The translations under genes and the position numbers were made by a program. From Trametes villosa (taxonomy: Eukaryota; Basidiomycota; Agaricomycetes; Polyporales; Polyporaceae), in assembly GCA_002964805.2 (NCBI GenBank), contig PUDQ02000001.1:5604001-5668000 (forward strand): a stretch of DNA of 64,000 nucleotides. Reading direction: 5' to 3'. The number at the start of each line of letters is the position of its first letter. The first letter of the stretch is position 1. Positions 11,835 through 23,374 of this stretch are shown piece after piece. The notes below the pieces were generated by a model. The model did not search any database and was not told where the DNA came from. It was given only the letters and a program-made list of their open reading frames with translations.

Positions 11835-14210
11835 TTACGTCTCCGGCGGCGCTAGGAACAGCGCGCTCCCACCCCGATCGACCTGACTCGCAAGAGATCG
11901 CGGGCTTTCATGGATGCTGAACGCGGTAGGAGAAGATGCCTCTAGGGATTCTAACGGGGGCGGTATAGGATCTTCGCCATCGATCGACGCCAGAGGTAAG
12001 CTGAGAGAGCGCATACTCCTCGCATCCAGGTTGATGCTCGGCAACGCTGGGGATGCGGGGGGCACGGACGCAGCTGTCTGGGTCCGCGACAGCCCCCCAG
12101 GATTGCCCGACGGCTCTCCGGTGGACGCCGGGGCAGAAAGCGACACGCGCGGCGGGTCGCTCTGCGGCGCAGCGAGGGCGACGTCGAGCGCGTTCGCCCT
12201 GTTCACCGTCGTGTTCCTGCGGCGGCCCATCGTCGCCATCGGGTTCCGCTCTCGATACTCGCGCAGGATGCGCGCATACTCCAGCCGGCGGCGCCACGAG
12301 CTCGACACGGTCGCCACCTCGACACGCGCGCCCGCCAGATTGGGATCGGCACGGGCGCGGACCTTGACGGAGTCGAGGAGCTCGCGCAGGCGCGCGCTGC
12401 CGACGAGCGCGGGGTCGAGCTCGTGCAGGCGCTCGAGCGCAAGGAGGATCGAGACGCGCTGGCCGGAGCCGAGCGCGCCCGTCTCGGGGTCGGGCGCGGT
12501 GAGGTAGCCGTCGAGGTCTGCGACGATCTGGCAGAGCTCGCTGCGGATGCCATCGAACCCGAGCCCGGGCGTCGTCGAGAAGCCGAGTGTCATCTCGCAA
12601 GCGACGTGGAAGGTGTTGTAGTCGCTGCCTTGCTTGGCGATGCGTGCGAAGGAGACGAGGTGCTGTATGACTGAATGTTTGTCAGTTGACTATACGTTGG
12701 GAAGAAATGTGGGGAGGCTACACACCCGCGGGACGGATCAGTGCGCTAGATCGCGCCCACATCCTCTGCATGATCCCGAAGGAGCGCATCTTGACAGACT
12801 CCTCGTATGTCAAGAAGCGAGCCAGGATGTCGAACAGGCGCTGGTACAGCGTCACCGTGTCGTAGTGTTCAGTCTCGAACGGGATCGCTCGACAAAGACT
12901 ATCAGCCAGAGTGAGCATCTTCTCCAAGCCGACGCGGTCGGAGCGGTCCATCCTCGGGAGGACGTCCAGGATGAGGTGCAGCAGCAGGGTGATCCCCGCG
13001 TCCACGGACTCGCGATGGCGCCAGTGCGGTATGCCGCCGAGGATCGTGTCCGCGCGGTGGCTGATGATCTCGTACAGACAGTCGACGGCGGCGGGGCACT
13101 CCGTGTCGTTCAGGCAGAAGCTGATCGTCCGGCAGAGGAAGTCGTCCTCCATGAACGTCGCGTCCGCGTCCGCGAGCACGCGGTGGTCTAGCTGCGCGGC
13201 GGAGTCGTGCACGATCGCCATCTCGCGCTCGCGCCAGGTCCCGAAGAACCGGCGGTGGATGAGGTTGAGGAGCCAGGCCGCGAGGAGGCGCCGCCAGCGG
13301 CGGAACATGGACGGGTCGATGACGAGCGGCCACTTTGGGCGGTCCCAGCCGAGCCACGTGTAGACTTTGGACGCTGCGAGGGAGACGAGGCGGCCGAGCC
13401 CCTGCATGACCAGGTACACGCCCAGCGCCTGAGGTGACTTGTAGGGACAGTCCCCGCGGAACGTCGGCATCAGCGTGGTGAGGACGAGAAACGCGAGCGA
13501 TAGGGTCACTATGGTCGTAATCACCCAGGCGACAGAGGCGTGCAGGCTCCAGAGAAGGTCCAGGAGGCCGGCAAAGAAGAGCGCCATCGCGACCTGGAGG
13601 AGGATGGGAAGGAGGGCGATGGTGAACGGGACGTTCCACCTCACAAATCCCTCGTGACGGAGCTGTCGGATACGGGCGTTCTCGCGGGGCGAGCTGGCAG
13701 CGTTGCGCGTGTACTCCCTCAGCCACTGCTTCGTGAGGATGCCTACGGAAGCCGAAACGAGGCTCAAGACGAGGCTGGAGAACCAGAGAATATTGATGCG
13801 GACGGAGCGCGCATCGGGGGAGAAGGGTGTGTTTTCTGGTGCAGAGGTCTGCTGTGGTGTCGTCCCGGGGTTAGTCGCAAGCTGAGTGTAGATTTGGCTT
13901 AGCAGGTTCGCCGTCTTCTCGTCGGGATCTTCTTGGAGCAGCTTGTACGATTCTATGTTGAACGCGGTGACAACCGCAGAGAAGAGACCAGCCTAAACGT
14001 CGTACACTATCAGGATCAACCTCTCCGCAGCTTCTTGCGACTCACGAAGACTAGAAGAGTGTCCACATCCTCCTTCCATCCTTGTACCACATGTTGATCA
14101 TGCTCGCGCAAAGCTTTCACACAGCTCGTCCATGCTCCGTTGGGCCCGGAGCTCACTACAGATGGACCGATCCTGATTGATGATCCTCCAGGATTATGAG
14201 AGCCAGGATC
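11835..14210 (-). CDS. DUF6535-domain membrane protein (5' exons incomplete)
   Basis: Supported exons: 14210-14046, 13992-12726 and 12670-11835 (756 codons, in phase). The DUF6535 signature runs over the first junction: GWKEDVDTLLVF joined to AGLFSAVVTAFNIESYKLL, then LVLSLVSASVGILTKQWL. Two or more membrane segments follow (PILLQVAMALFFAGLL, VAWVITTIVTLSLAFLVL). The long C-terminal region is soluble, Arg-rich near the end. Function is unknown; the family is restricted to Agaricomycetes and often multicopy. An upstream exon ending at 14268 with donor GTACGT (ALQQKNIYAATHGAPPY) and a possible first exon near 14750-14560 are plausible but I could not join them with certainty. It is convergent with the HET gene. 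Confidence 0.82.
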
Positions 14211-14760
14211 CTATCGAGTCGGGGCAAAATCAAAGGGGTGGCTGCTGTGCAATCCACGGTCACGTACCGTCATCATAGGGACGTAGGGTGGCGCCCCATG
14301 GGTCGCCGCATAGATATTCTTCTGCTGCAATGCCTTCTTTAGTCTCGATGCGCACGCCCCTTATTCAACAGTCGTACCCATTCAGCATTGGGAGCACCTA
14401 GGGGGTCCGATCCCTGAGAGCAGGCGGTTGGTTGGTTGGTCGCAACAGCAAGGATTTGGCTCTCTAACTCACTCGAGTGTGGGTCCTCCCTGCGGACATT
14501 ACCGACGGCTGGGTCCACGGTGATGAGTGCATTGCGGCTATAACAGAACAACTCGACTCACGTTGACGAATCCAGGATTCATTCGACCCTGCCTAGAGAG
14601 CGGGTTGGACTCCGACAGCACATCTGCAGGAACCGACTGGGCTTCGTCACTGGCAGCAAGGGGTGGTTCCGACAACGGTATTGGGGATGTGGTCTGTTCC
14701 ATTGCGCCGTACTCGGCCTCTTGTGGATGTGAATGCAACGAAGACATCGCTGAGGGCAAC
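14211..14760 (-). other. Probable 5' exons or leader of the DUF6535 gene
   Basis: Minus-strand reading shows candidate coding pieces: one ending at 14268 before GTACGT, and one from ATG near 14747 to a GTGAGT donor near 14562. A (GGTT)n run lies at about 14425-14440. The exact exon chain is unresolved. Confidence 0.35.
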
Positions 14761-15437
14761 AGATGGCGACGTCGTTTGGAGCTACGGAGACAACAGTGTC
14801 GGAGATGCTGGTAGAGAGCTACGGACGGGGGACGAGAACCGGGATGAGCGCCAGGGACTTGGGGCCTGTCGTAAATCTAATCCAGGAAGAAGCTTCGGGA
14901 AATCTGCCCAACTGTCCATGGTCAGTCCGCAGAGGCGTAGCCTAGACACAGCAATGTATGGCTGCGGCGGACATGTGCCATGGCTGATCAGCAGTCCACA
15001 TGCGCTATTCAGCGGCTTACGTCCGAGGGAGGCTTCTGGGGTTGCCAGGTTGTGTTGCAAAGGAGCGCGCTGAACAGCCTCAGGCTTCAAGGGTTGTCCG
15101 GAGGCTAGATGGCCGGCCTAGGATGCTCAGTCAGGCAGCAGGAATCTATCATTGAGTTGATACTGCACATGGTCGAAGGAGGGAGAGATTCGAGAGCATG
15201 CCGACTCTCGAGAGCGTCGTTCTACCCCTGGAGCCTGCCCTTAACACAGAACTCGGCCACGTGATCGAACGCGTTTGTGGTCGAACCGCGCGCCTCGACG
15301 CGGACTCCGCCAACGCGACTTGCCTTAGCCTACGGACGCAACAACGCTAGGCTCAGCGACTCGGCCAGCTAGCCCAGGCTGACGCGTCAAGCGACAATAC
15401 ATCGTCTCCTCTATCTACCGCGCCCCACACGATATCG
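14761..15437. other. Divergent intergenic region
   Basis: Lies between the DUF6535 gene (-) and the ADIP-like gene (+), so it should hold both promoters. No domain-bearing ORF found. Confidence 0.5.
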
Positions 15438-18422
15438 ATGGCTGCGGCGACACCCAAGAAGCTTGTACACTGGGCACTCAACGCGTCTCTCTCTGATCTC
15501 GGTTCTCCATTCTCCGATGCAGGCTCCTCCGAATCCTGCTCTTCGACGTCTAGTCTGCAATATGTGAACTCGCAGCTACTGGCGCACGGCTTCACTCACG
15601 AATCTGGACTATGCCTGGACGGGCTGGCCAAGGAGGACGCAGATAAGGTGGTGAAGTGCATACTCGGCATGCTGAGCCAGCGGATAGTGAGCATGCACCC
15701 CACTTATTTGTGTCCTGGATACCTAACAGCTATAGGACGACATGTCCAGGACTGAAGATTTAACGACGAAACTGAGGACACTGTCCTACGACCACGAACG
15801 CTTGACATCCATGTACAAGACGGAGTCCGACAAGGCCGCCAACGCAGAACGCGAGATGAACCTACACAAATCACGGCTCGCGTAAGTGACGTTCCCTTTC
15901 GCTTGAATCACTTCCCTCGTATCCGCACCGTCTTCTCTCCATGGCCGGACGCCTCGAAAAGCTAGGTGGTTCAAGCTGACCCTGCAATTGAACAGCGCAG
16001 CCACCAAAGCCCTACAATCCTCCGAGAACGCACACAAGCACACCACTGCCGAGCTGCAGCGCACCCGAACGACCCTCCACGCCCTTCGTGCCACCCACCA
16101 GACGGAGATCAAGAAGCTCGAGAAGGAGAAGGAGCGTATGGTCGAGCGCTGGGGCAAGGTCTGCGACGGCCAGCTGAAAGTGGGGAACCTGCCTGCCGGA
16201 CTTACGTGCGCAAACCTCCAAGTGGTGGAAGCATCCGACGTGCAATTACGCGGGAAAGGTTCAGGGTTCCTCGATGTCGCTCTGGAACAGGCCGAGGCCG
16301 CCCGCAAGGAGCTGTACGAGCAGAACAGGAAACTCAGAGGGATCCTGCTGTCCGCTGCGAACGAGCTTCAGAGCGTTCTGCACTCCGTTCGCACCTCTGG
16401 CGAGCCGAATTCCGTGGACGAGGTCAGGCGTTTCCGGCCCCAACGAGAGACCTAGAGCTGACCTAGCTACAGCCCACCACCTTGTCACATAGCGCATTGT
16501 TCCCTAGTCCCCCAGCGGAGGCGGCCGGGGAGACATTCAGCTCACTCTTCCGCACTCTACGCGACACCATCTCCCATAAGGCCGAACTCAGCGCCAGCGC
16601 CTCAAATCACCCCTGTAAAGCCTCCTCATCCTCGACGCCGGTGACTCTCACGCCGGCGAAGGAGAACGCGGAAATCGAGCGTCTTCAAGCGGTTATTGAC
16701 AAACTGCGTTACGAGCTTGGTACGTCTCAGCGTTGAGTGCAGCTCCCCAAGCCCTGACCAGCTCTCCAGAGGAGGCGCAAAGGCAAGCCGCGGCCTCTGC
16801 TGCGCAGGTCCAGGAGCTGTTTGACCGCTTTGCGGAGGAGCAGGCCGAGGCGGCGGCAACACGCACAGCGGATATCAGCGTAGACCTCATGACCGCTCCG
16901 GCACGCGACGAGGAGAGGCAGCGACTCGATGTGCGATTCAAGGAGCTTGAGGACGAACGCCAGAAGTTCACGGAGGCCGCCGTACGGTTAGGCAGGGAGA
17001 AGGCGGCGCTCGAGGTTCGTAAATGCGTTGTCCTTATGTCTGAGCATACACCTACTCATCTCGTCCTACCGACAGGCGGAGCGATTGAAGTTCCTGGAAG
17101 AGAAGCGCTCCTGGCAGGTCGATCAGATGTTGGCGGAGCTCCCCCCAACGCCGGCGCCAGGCGCGTCCATCCCCACCCCGGCAGCACGCCCCGCTCCAGC
17201 CCCTGCCGTTCCTCCACGCAACTCTGTACGAAAGTCGCCTCGCAAGCTCAAGAGCAAGGCGGCAAGCCCACGCAAGACCCGTGTCTCTCGGCGTTCCTCC
17301 GGGTTTGCCGCCATAGCGCTGGGCGCTCCTTCTCCCAAGGCGAAGCAGAAGGTTGCACCTCCCTTCGAGACCGAGGTGGATCCCTCGTCCCTCGTAGCGC
17401 CAAAGTCTCCAAGGCCACTACCCGAGTTCAAGACGAGCATGGACGTGTCGCCCGTGCCACCCCCACCGTTCGTCGCAGGCAGCTTTGTCCTACCGCCGCC
17501 GTCTCCCGCGGCGTCACTACCATCCCGGGAGGGAAGCGGGACGCCGCTCCCGCCCATGCCACCTCTCCCGAAACTCGAGATACCCCCCGCCACCGAAGAT
17601 ACCTCGTCCGACGACAGCATGGGCATCACCCCCGACACCTCGGCCTCCGCCGCCTCCAGCTCCGCATCATCAAACCATTCTCAACCGCCGCCCGCGGCGC
17701 CAGTGCCACAAACACCTGTGGTGCGGCCGTTCCCCATGGCGAAGCCCTTCGCCGCGCGCATGATCCACGCGTACTCGCCCGTGAAGCCGAGTCCGCTCAG
17801 CCGCATCCTCATGCTCGCGAACTCGCCCGATAGCCCCGACGGCGCGCCGCCGCTCGCGCCGCTCCCCGAGTCCGCTGCGGAGGACAGCAGCATGGAGCAG
17901 GACGCGCCGGCGTCGGCTCCAATCCGGAGTCTTGCGGAGGAGCTGGGCGTGTCCGAGGACGACGACAGCCCGTTTCGCGAGAGGCCGGCGAAGGCGAAGG
18001 CGGAGGGGCAGGGCACGAAGCGGAAGGCACCTGCGTCCGAGCCGGAGCGGCGCACGCAGCCATCGCGTGCAGCGGCGGGTGCCGCTGCAGGTGCGAGAGA
18101 CAAGGGCAAGGGGCGTGCGGACGCTCAGCCTGCCGCGCCGTCGCGGGCACGGCCAGGGAGCGCGCTCGAGAAGGAGAACGGGAAGCGGGCGAAGCTCTCG
18201 AACGGCGTTGGCGCGAAGGCGGCAGGCTCGGCGCAGGACGCAAAGAAGCCGGCGCCGACGGCGAAGCCTTCAAGTAGCAAACCGCAGACCACGAGGACTC
18301 GAACAGGGCCAAGTACAGCGGGCGGGAGTGGCGGGAAGGCGCCGCCACGACCGAAAGGCGGCGCGAGGCGGGTGCCGGTGGGCAGCGCGGAGGCGGCTCC
18401 TGTCCCGACGTGGCGAGGATGA
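15438..18422 (+). CDS. ADIP/SSX2IP-like coiled-coil protein
   Basis: Exons 15438-15686, 15736-15881, 15966-16422, 16473-16719, 16770-17014, 17076-18422 give 896 residues, all GT-AG. The N-terminus has LVHWALNASLSDLGSP and YVNSQLLAHGF, resembling the start of the Afadin/alpha-actinin-binding (ADIP) domain. This is followed by long charged coiled coils (about residues 85-380: many Lys/Glu heptads such as EIKKLEKEKERMVERW). From about residue 450 the protein is Pro/Ser/Ala-rich and disordered with basic patches. ADIP relatives (SSX2IP, fission yeast Msd1) anchor microtubules at spindle poles; by analogy this may act at the spindle pole body. Family assignment rests on the short N-terminal motifs plus architecture, so it is moderate. 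Confidence 0.72.
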
Positions 18423-18601
18423 GTGTTGCATGGTTTTCTTTCATGTTATCTGTACGCTGCGCATCGATTGATTGCACGCACATCGACTCCGCGTGGTCGC
18501 TGCAATCTGCCAGTACACGGACTTCTCGGGGAGTCATTTTCATGGGCCGTTGAATGATGAATCATCCAACTTCAGCAGACAGTCCGGTCCTCTGGCGCAG
18601 G

Positions 18602-18630
18602 TGTTCCGCGGTACACGTTCCGCGGAACAT
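18602..18630. repeat. Paired palindromic element, copy 1
   Basis: Two adjacent palindrome-like units, TGTTCCGCGGTACAC and GTTCCGCGGAACAT. The second contains the perfect palindrome GTTCCGCGGAAC. Confidence 0.75.
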
Positions 18631-18997
18631 ACGGAGGTTACGGGATCGCTTGGTCCCCCTTGGTCACCAGCTGGACCGGGTGACTAGGCGTGTTGTTGTT
18701 GTCCGATTGGCCTGCGCTTGGAAACGCGTAGAGTCCTAGCACATACCCTAGCCACCCTTTCCCTGACCCAGGCACTCCACAAGCCCCGGAAGCCTCACAA
18801 AATCTCTTCGTGGTGTCTGAGAGGAGCAGGCTCGAAGGCCGACTGGCCGATGCGTGGCTCGAGCACGACTCCGCGGGCGGTGGTTAGCGGCAGCGTTGCC
18901 GGTCGAGGGGCGATGGCAAGACTGGCGCAGTCACGCTGATGGCATATGGTTCGGGCGTGAGGTCACTAAGAAAGCCACGCTTCAAGGCTTGTTCCGT

Positions 18998-19026
18998 TGT
19001 TCTGCGGAACATGTTCCGCGGAACAT
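18998..19026. repeat. Paired palindromic element, copy 2
   Basis: TGTTCTGCGGAACAT followed by GTTCCGCGGAACAT, the same two-unit layout as copy 1 about 400 bp upstream, with three differences. Confidence 0.75.
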
Positions 19027-19278
19027 CGTGTTCAAGCAACAGGACACTCTCAACTACAGAAGAACGTCACAAAAGTCAACAGCGACAAACAGCTATGTTT
19101 CGATGTCCGAAAGCCGTGTCATTAGCCACACTTTTACGATTCTAACCTTGTTCATAGTCCGATGGCGCACTGTGGCCGTTCACCCAACTTGCTCCTGAAC
19201 CTGTCCTCTTTCTGACCTTACATCTCTATCTTGGAGTCACTAGGCGACTCCCTCCCTGTCGAGTCTAGTCTCCCAGAG

Positions 19279-19331
19279 GCAGACCTTTCACGATCTGGTT
19301 GAGAGAGGAGGACGATCGTGTAAAGGTCTGC
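19279..19331. repeat. Inverted repeat, potential hairpin
   Basis: Left arm 19279-19295 (GCAGACCTTTCACGATC) and right arm 19314-19331 (GATCGTGTAAAGGTCTGC) are complementary over 17 pairs with a single bulged base and an 18-nt purine-rich loop. Confidence 0.75.
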
Positions 19332-20137
19332 TTCCACATGCATCCCTCGAACCGTAGCAAACGATTTGCTTTGCGTTCGTGTGATGGCCGAGATGCCGTC
19401 GTCAGATTAGATTAGATTCCTTGGTGGACTCAGCAAGTGAACCCGGGGTCTACGACTGTGCTGCCGTCCGGAATGTTTCTCCGTTGGCGTGTATTCAAGG
19501 TGGGTAGCCAATAGCTCACTCACCGAAGTTCGCGTCTGCACGACCCATGTAGCAGAGCTTATGTGGCTTCAAAGCTTTATCAAGTCGCGACCCACACGAA
19601 GCGCGTACAACGAGCGCTTAGACACCGAATTGATGGCTTCCGGCGCTTTCCTGGCGCGCTGAGGGAGGGAGTTGCTTGAAGTCGTTCCAGCTGACAATAT
19701 CTTGCACTATTATTCTGCAAGAAATTACGAGGGCCATATAAAGTGCACCCAGTGCATTCAGCTCAGCACTAAAGAGGATCACAGACCTGGAAGACGGGGG
19801 GAACGCCTGGCACGCCCAGCGCCGCACGCCTCAGTCGGAGTTTGTAAACGCTTACCTAAGCGCGAAATTGGGTGCTACGGTATGAGGGGTGCATGTGGAA
19901 TATGTCGAGTCATTGGCGTCCTCATCTAGCTAAATGCATCGCTTAGCTAGCATTCCGGTGAAGGACTTCTTCGTGACCTTGGTCCGGGGCCACGCCCTTC
20001 AAGACGACTTGAAACCTCTGCTCTGTCATGAACCACACGTCGGCACAGCTGAGCCTGAACTACACATGAAGCTGGTGGGTGTATCAAGGTGTCCATAAAT
20101 ATCCTCCTAGAGCTGATGAAGGAACGTTCAGTGCGCT

Positions 20138-22349
20138 ATGATCGACACTGTGTTACAACTTGTCGCTATACTGAAGACCTTTGGCGATTCATCGGAGCGA
20201 GCTGTCGCTCGGTATCTCAGGACCCGGGCCTCCTACAAGTCCGTGGACGAAGCTTTCAGGGCCTTGGATGCCGCTTCGAAGGGCGACATGGCGTGCCGAG
20301 ATACTTCACACTGGAGAGGAAAGGTCGACGACTCGCAAGATACGATCCCCTACTGCGGCGTGTACTCTACTGGCGACGAGATCTTCTCTCAGGACCTCCC
20401 AGGCGCTGAGGACAATTTGCAACATTCGGCTCACGAGGGCAAGCCTCAACGCTTGCGGGGTTCCACTCTGGTCTGGGAGGCCCTACTCGTCCCTATCGTG
20501 GTCTCGAGCGATTCTCCGAGCACTACGCACATAGGGGACTCTACGCAGAAGCAGGTCGATACTGAAAGCCGAGTGCTTGGGGTAATCGCTAGGGTACTCG
20601 CTTGTCAACACCGGACACATCTCTTTTCTCTCTGCGTCTCTGGAGACTATGCTCGTCTGCTGTACTCGGATCGCTCTGGGACGATCGCCTCCGAATGGTT
20701 CCCGTGTGGTAGAAGCTGCGACGCGACGATCCAGGACTTCTTCTATAGGTTCGCATGGATGACCGAAGAAGAGCGTGGACTGGACCCCACCGCACAGCGA
20801 GCCTCACCAGACGAAGTCGAGAAAATGCGCGTGTGCGCAGCCTCCGCGCAGTTATCGGACAGTATGCGCAAGCAGGCCTACCAAGCAGTCAGCTGGGATG
20901 AGACGACGCGCTCGTTCGACCAGGCTCATCAGTGGCCGATCTACAAGATCGCTGTGGGGGATCGCCCGTTCCTCATCGGCCGCCCTACGTCTCTCGACAC
21001 CTCGATCGCCGGCACGTGCACGCGCACCTACGTCGCATACGACGTACAGCAGGACCGTATCTGTTTCCTCAAGGACTCCTGGCGGGCCGACCTCGCAACG
21101 GATCACCGTGAACACATAACCTACGGGAGGCTCCAACAGGCTGGCGTGCAGTTTGTGCCGTCTTGCGAAGTCGGCGGGGACGTCCGTGCCGGGGTCGCTA
21201 TCCAGACCACCAAAGCGCAATCCCTCCTCGACAGCCAGCCAATGAGACGCGTTCACTACCGCATCGTCCTTCGGGAAGTCTGTCGCCCACTGACAGATTT
21301 TTATGATTTCCGTGAGCTTTCTGCCATCATGTTCTCAGTCCTCTTAGGTGGGACTCCCACCTTCTGATATCAGTGTGACGCTGCTCACCCCACGCTGTCT
21401 AGCGCACCAGAAGGCGTGGGAGGACGCAGGGGTGCTCCATCGCAATATTAGTCCCGACAGCGTCCTCATCTACGAGGATGCCTCCGGGGCGCACTGTGGC
21501 TTTCTCTGCAACTGGGAGTCATGCAAGTATCGGGAGGAGCTTGCGACGCGAAACGGTCTTTCGGATCGTGCTGTACGTATGGATTTCAGTGTCTATTTCT
21601 CGCGAACAGCGCTGAAGGTCTGTCATCAGGGTACCTGGCAGTTCCTCTCCGCCCTTTCTTTGCTCTATCCGACGAAGCCCTACCGAGTCTACGACGACAT
21701 CGAGTCCTTCGTCCACGTGTTTCACTATCTAGTTGCTCGTTACTCGCAAACGGATCGAATGATCCTCCTCAAGGAGTTTCTCGAGGCGACATACAACCAT
21801 TGCACTCTGCGCAAACTCGATGGCTCATACATCGGTGGCTTCGAAAAGCTGAGGAGCATGAACACGAGGGTGTCTCCTATCGTCCCGCGCGGCAATGCGA
21901 CGCTCGCTCGGCTTCTGGAAGATCTAGCGGGCGTGTGCGATGTCCATCACGAACAGATCTCCATTTCGACGTTCGACAAGCTCTACGGCACTCCCCTCCC
22001 CCTTCCCGTCATCGAGGCAGTCTCTGCCCCGGTCACTGAGACGCGTATGTCTTCTTCCTTTCTTGAGCATCTTGCCACACGCTTCGCCCCCCTACACGTC
22101 GCTCCGCCTCCAAGCCTATCTGGTGCCAGTATTCCCTCCTCGACGACCCCGCCGAACAATGTTCGCGACCCGTATGGCGAGTCACCGTTCAAGAAGCATG
22201 ACGAGCTCTTACGTGTGTTCGCGAAGTACTTGGTCAACGGCTACTCCTGGACAGATGATCACAGGTGCGGTGATCTACTCGCGTCTCGCATCCTGTCGCC
22301 CAAACAAGGAGGATATGGTGCGCCCGGAGAGCTCTGGGAAACAATTTAG
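20138..22349 (+). CDS. FunK1-type protein kinase-like protein
   Basis: Exons 20138-21347 and 21403-22349 give 718 residues (55-nt intron). The layout matches basidiomycete FunK1 proteins: an N-terminal region with a DRSG / WFPCG segment, then a kinase-like fold (TYVAYDVQQDRICFLKDSWR as the Lys-bearing strand), a catalytic-loop region, and YRVYDDIESFVHVFHYL after it. The intron lies just before the catalytic loop. Here the loop reads LHRNISPDSVL where HRD(I/V)S is usual, and the DFG-equivalent reads CNWESC where a DWD-type motif is usual. Both catalytic Asp are therefore Asn, which suggests a pseudokinase. FunK1 substrates are unknown. Confidence 0.85.
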
Positions 22350-23374
22350 CGCAACATGCGAGGGTAGTTTCCGACGACTCGGCGGAGGCTCGACATCCAC
22401 GACGTCCGCGGAGGGCTCGGCGACCCCCACCAGTTAGTTGGGTAAATGGCAGTGAGTCCGTTCATATGTATTCAAGTTGTGACCGTCTTGTGACTCCTTT
22501 GAATTCTAGTCCTGGCACCGTAGCGGCAAGTCGGAGGACAGGCTCACGAACGACCTAACCGTCGTATGAGGTAGGTCCTCGCGCATTCTCAGCGCAAGCT
22601 TGTACTAACCTTCGCTCCTCCAGGACCCTCACCACGGCTCAGTTCCACGTCCTGATGTACATGCCACGGCTTCCTGGCTTCCCGTTAAACATCATGCTAC
22701 CATATTGATAGGAGCATGGATGACCAATCAAGACCTCAACGTTCCCTAGCTCTGTTCGCATCACACCTTGACCCGGAGTCTTGTATCATTGGCATGGTAG
22801 CAGCGCACCTCTCGAGTGTCTCGGCGAGGCTACAGTTTATTCTCGGCTGCTTCAAGGTTGCCTGGACCGCATGGGATCTTGCAGTACTTGTTCTGTGGGA
22901 GGTACGCACTCTCACAAACTAACAGAGCTTCGTAAGTTGACCAGTGGCAGACATACTGTTCAAAGGGTCGTGCGGGGTGTTTCAAGGCCCCGGCGCGGGA
23001 AGCCGCCCGAGTTCTGCTACACTTCTCTCCCCAGCGCCGGGCGCGTATATGCATCAGCGCCCGCGGGTCTAGGGTTGCGCAGATGTGCAGTTATACGGCT
23101 TCCTGCCCCGCTGCGTCTTTAATGACCTGCGCCGGCATCCCTGTCGAAGCATATTCTCCCTAAGTATCGCACACTTATCGGGTATGGATCAGCTTCCATC
23201 TGTTGGGGCCCCTGGTACGGGCGAGGCACTGGTCAGAAGAGCTGGCGACGTACTTGAGCTGTGTTTGTGTGGGTGGGCTCGAGCGCCCTAACACACTACA
23301 GCCTCCGTTGCTCATCTGCGTCTCTCGTCCCCGCTCATACCTCTGTTCTTGTCCTTTGGCACTCACCTTCCTAG
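22350..23374. other. Intergenic region FunK1 to P450
   Basis: About 1 kb with no ORF carrying a domain. A GC-rich patch lies at about 22975-23055. Nothing else supported. Confidence 0.55.

Larger units (their letters stand above)
18423..20137. other. Intergenic region with palindromes and a hairpin
   Basis: This 1.7-kb non-coding stretch separates the ADIP-like gene from the FunK1 gene. It contains two copies of a paired palindromic element (18602 and 18998) and an inverted repeat (19279-19331). No gene recognised. Confidence 0.6.

Noticed and set aside
18602..19026. Palindromic repeats as a CRISPR array
   Set aside because: Only two copies, no regular spacers, and the host is a eukaryote.
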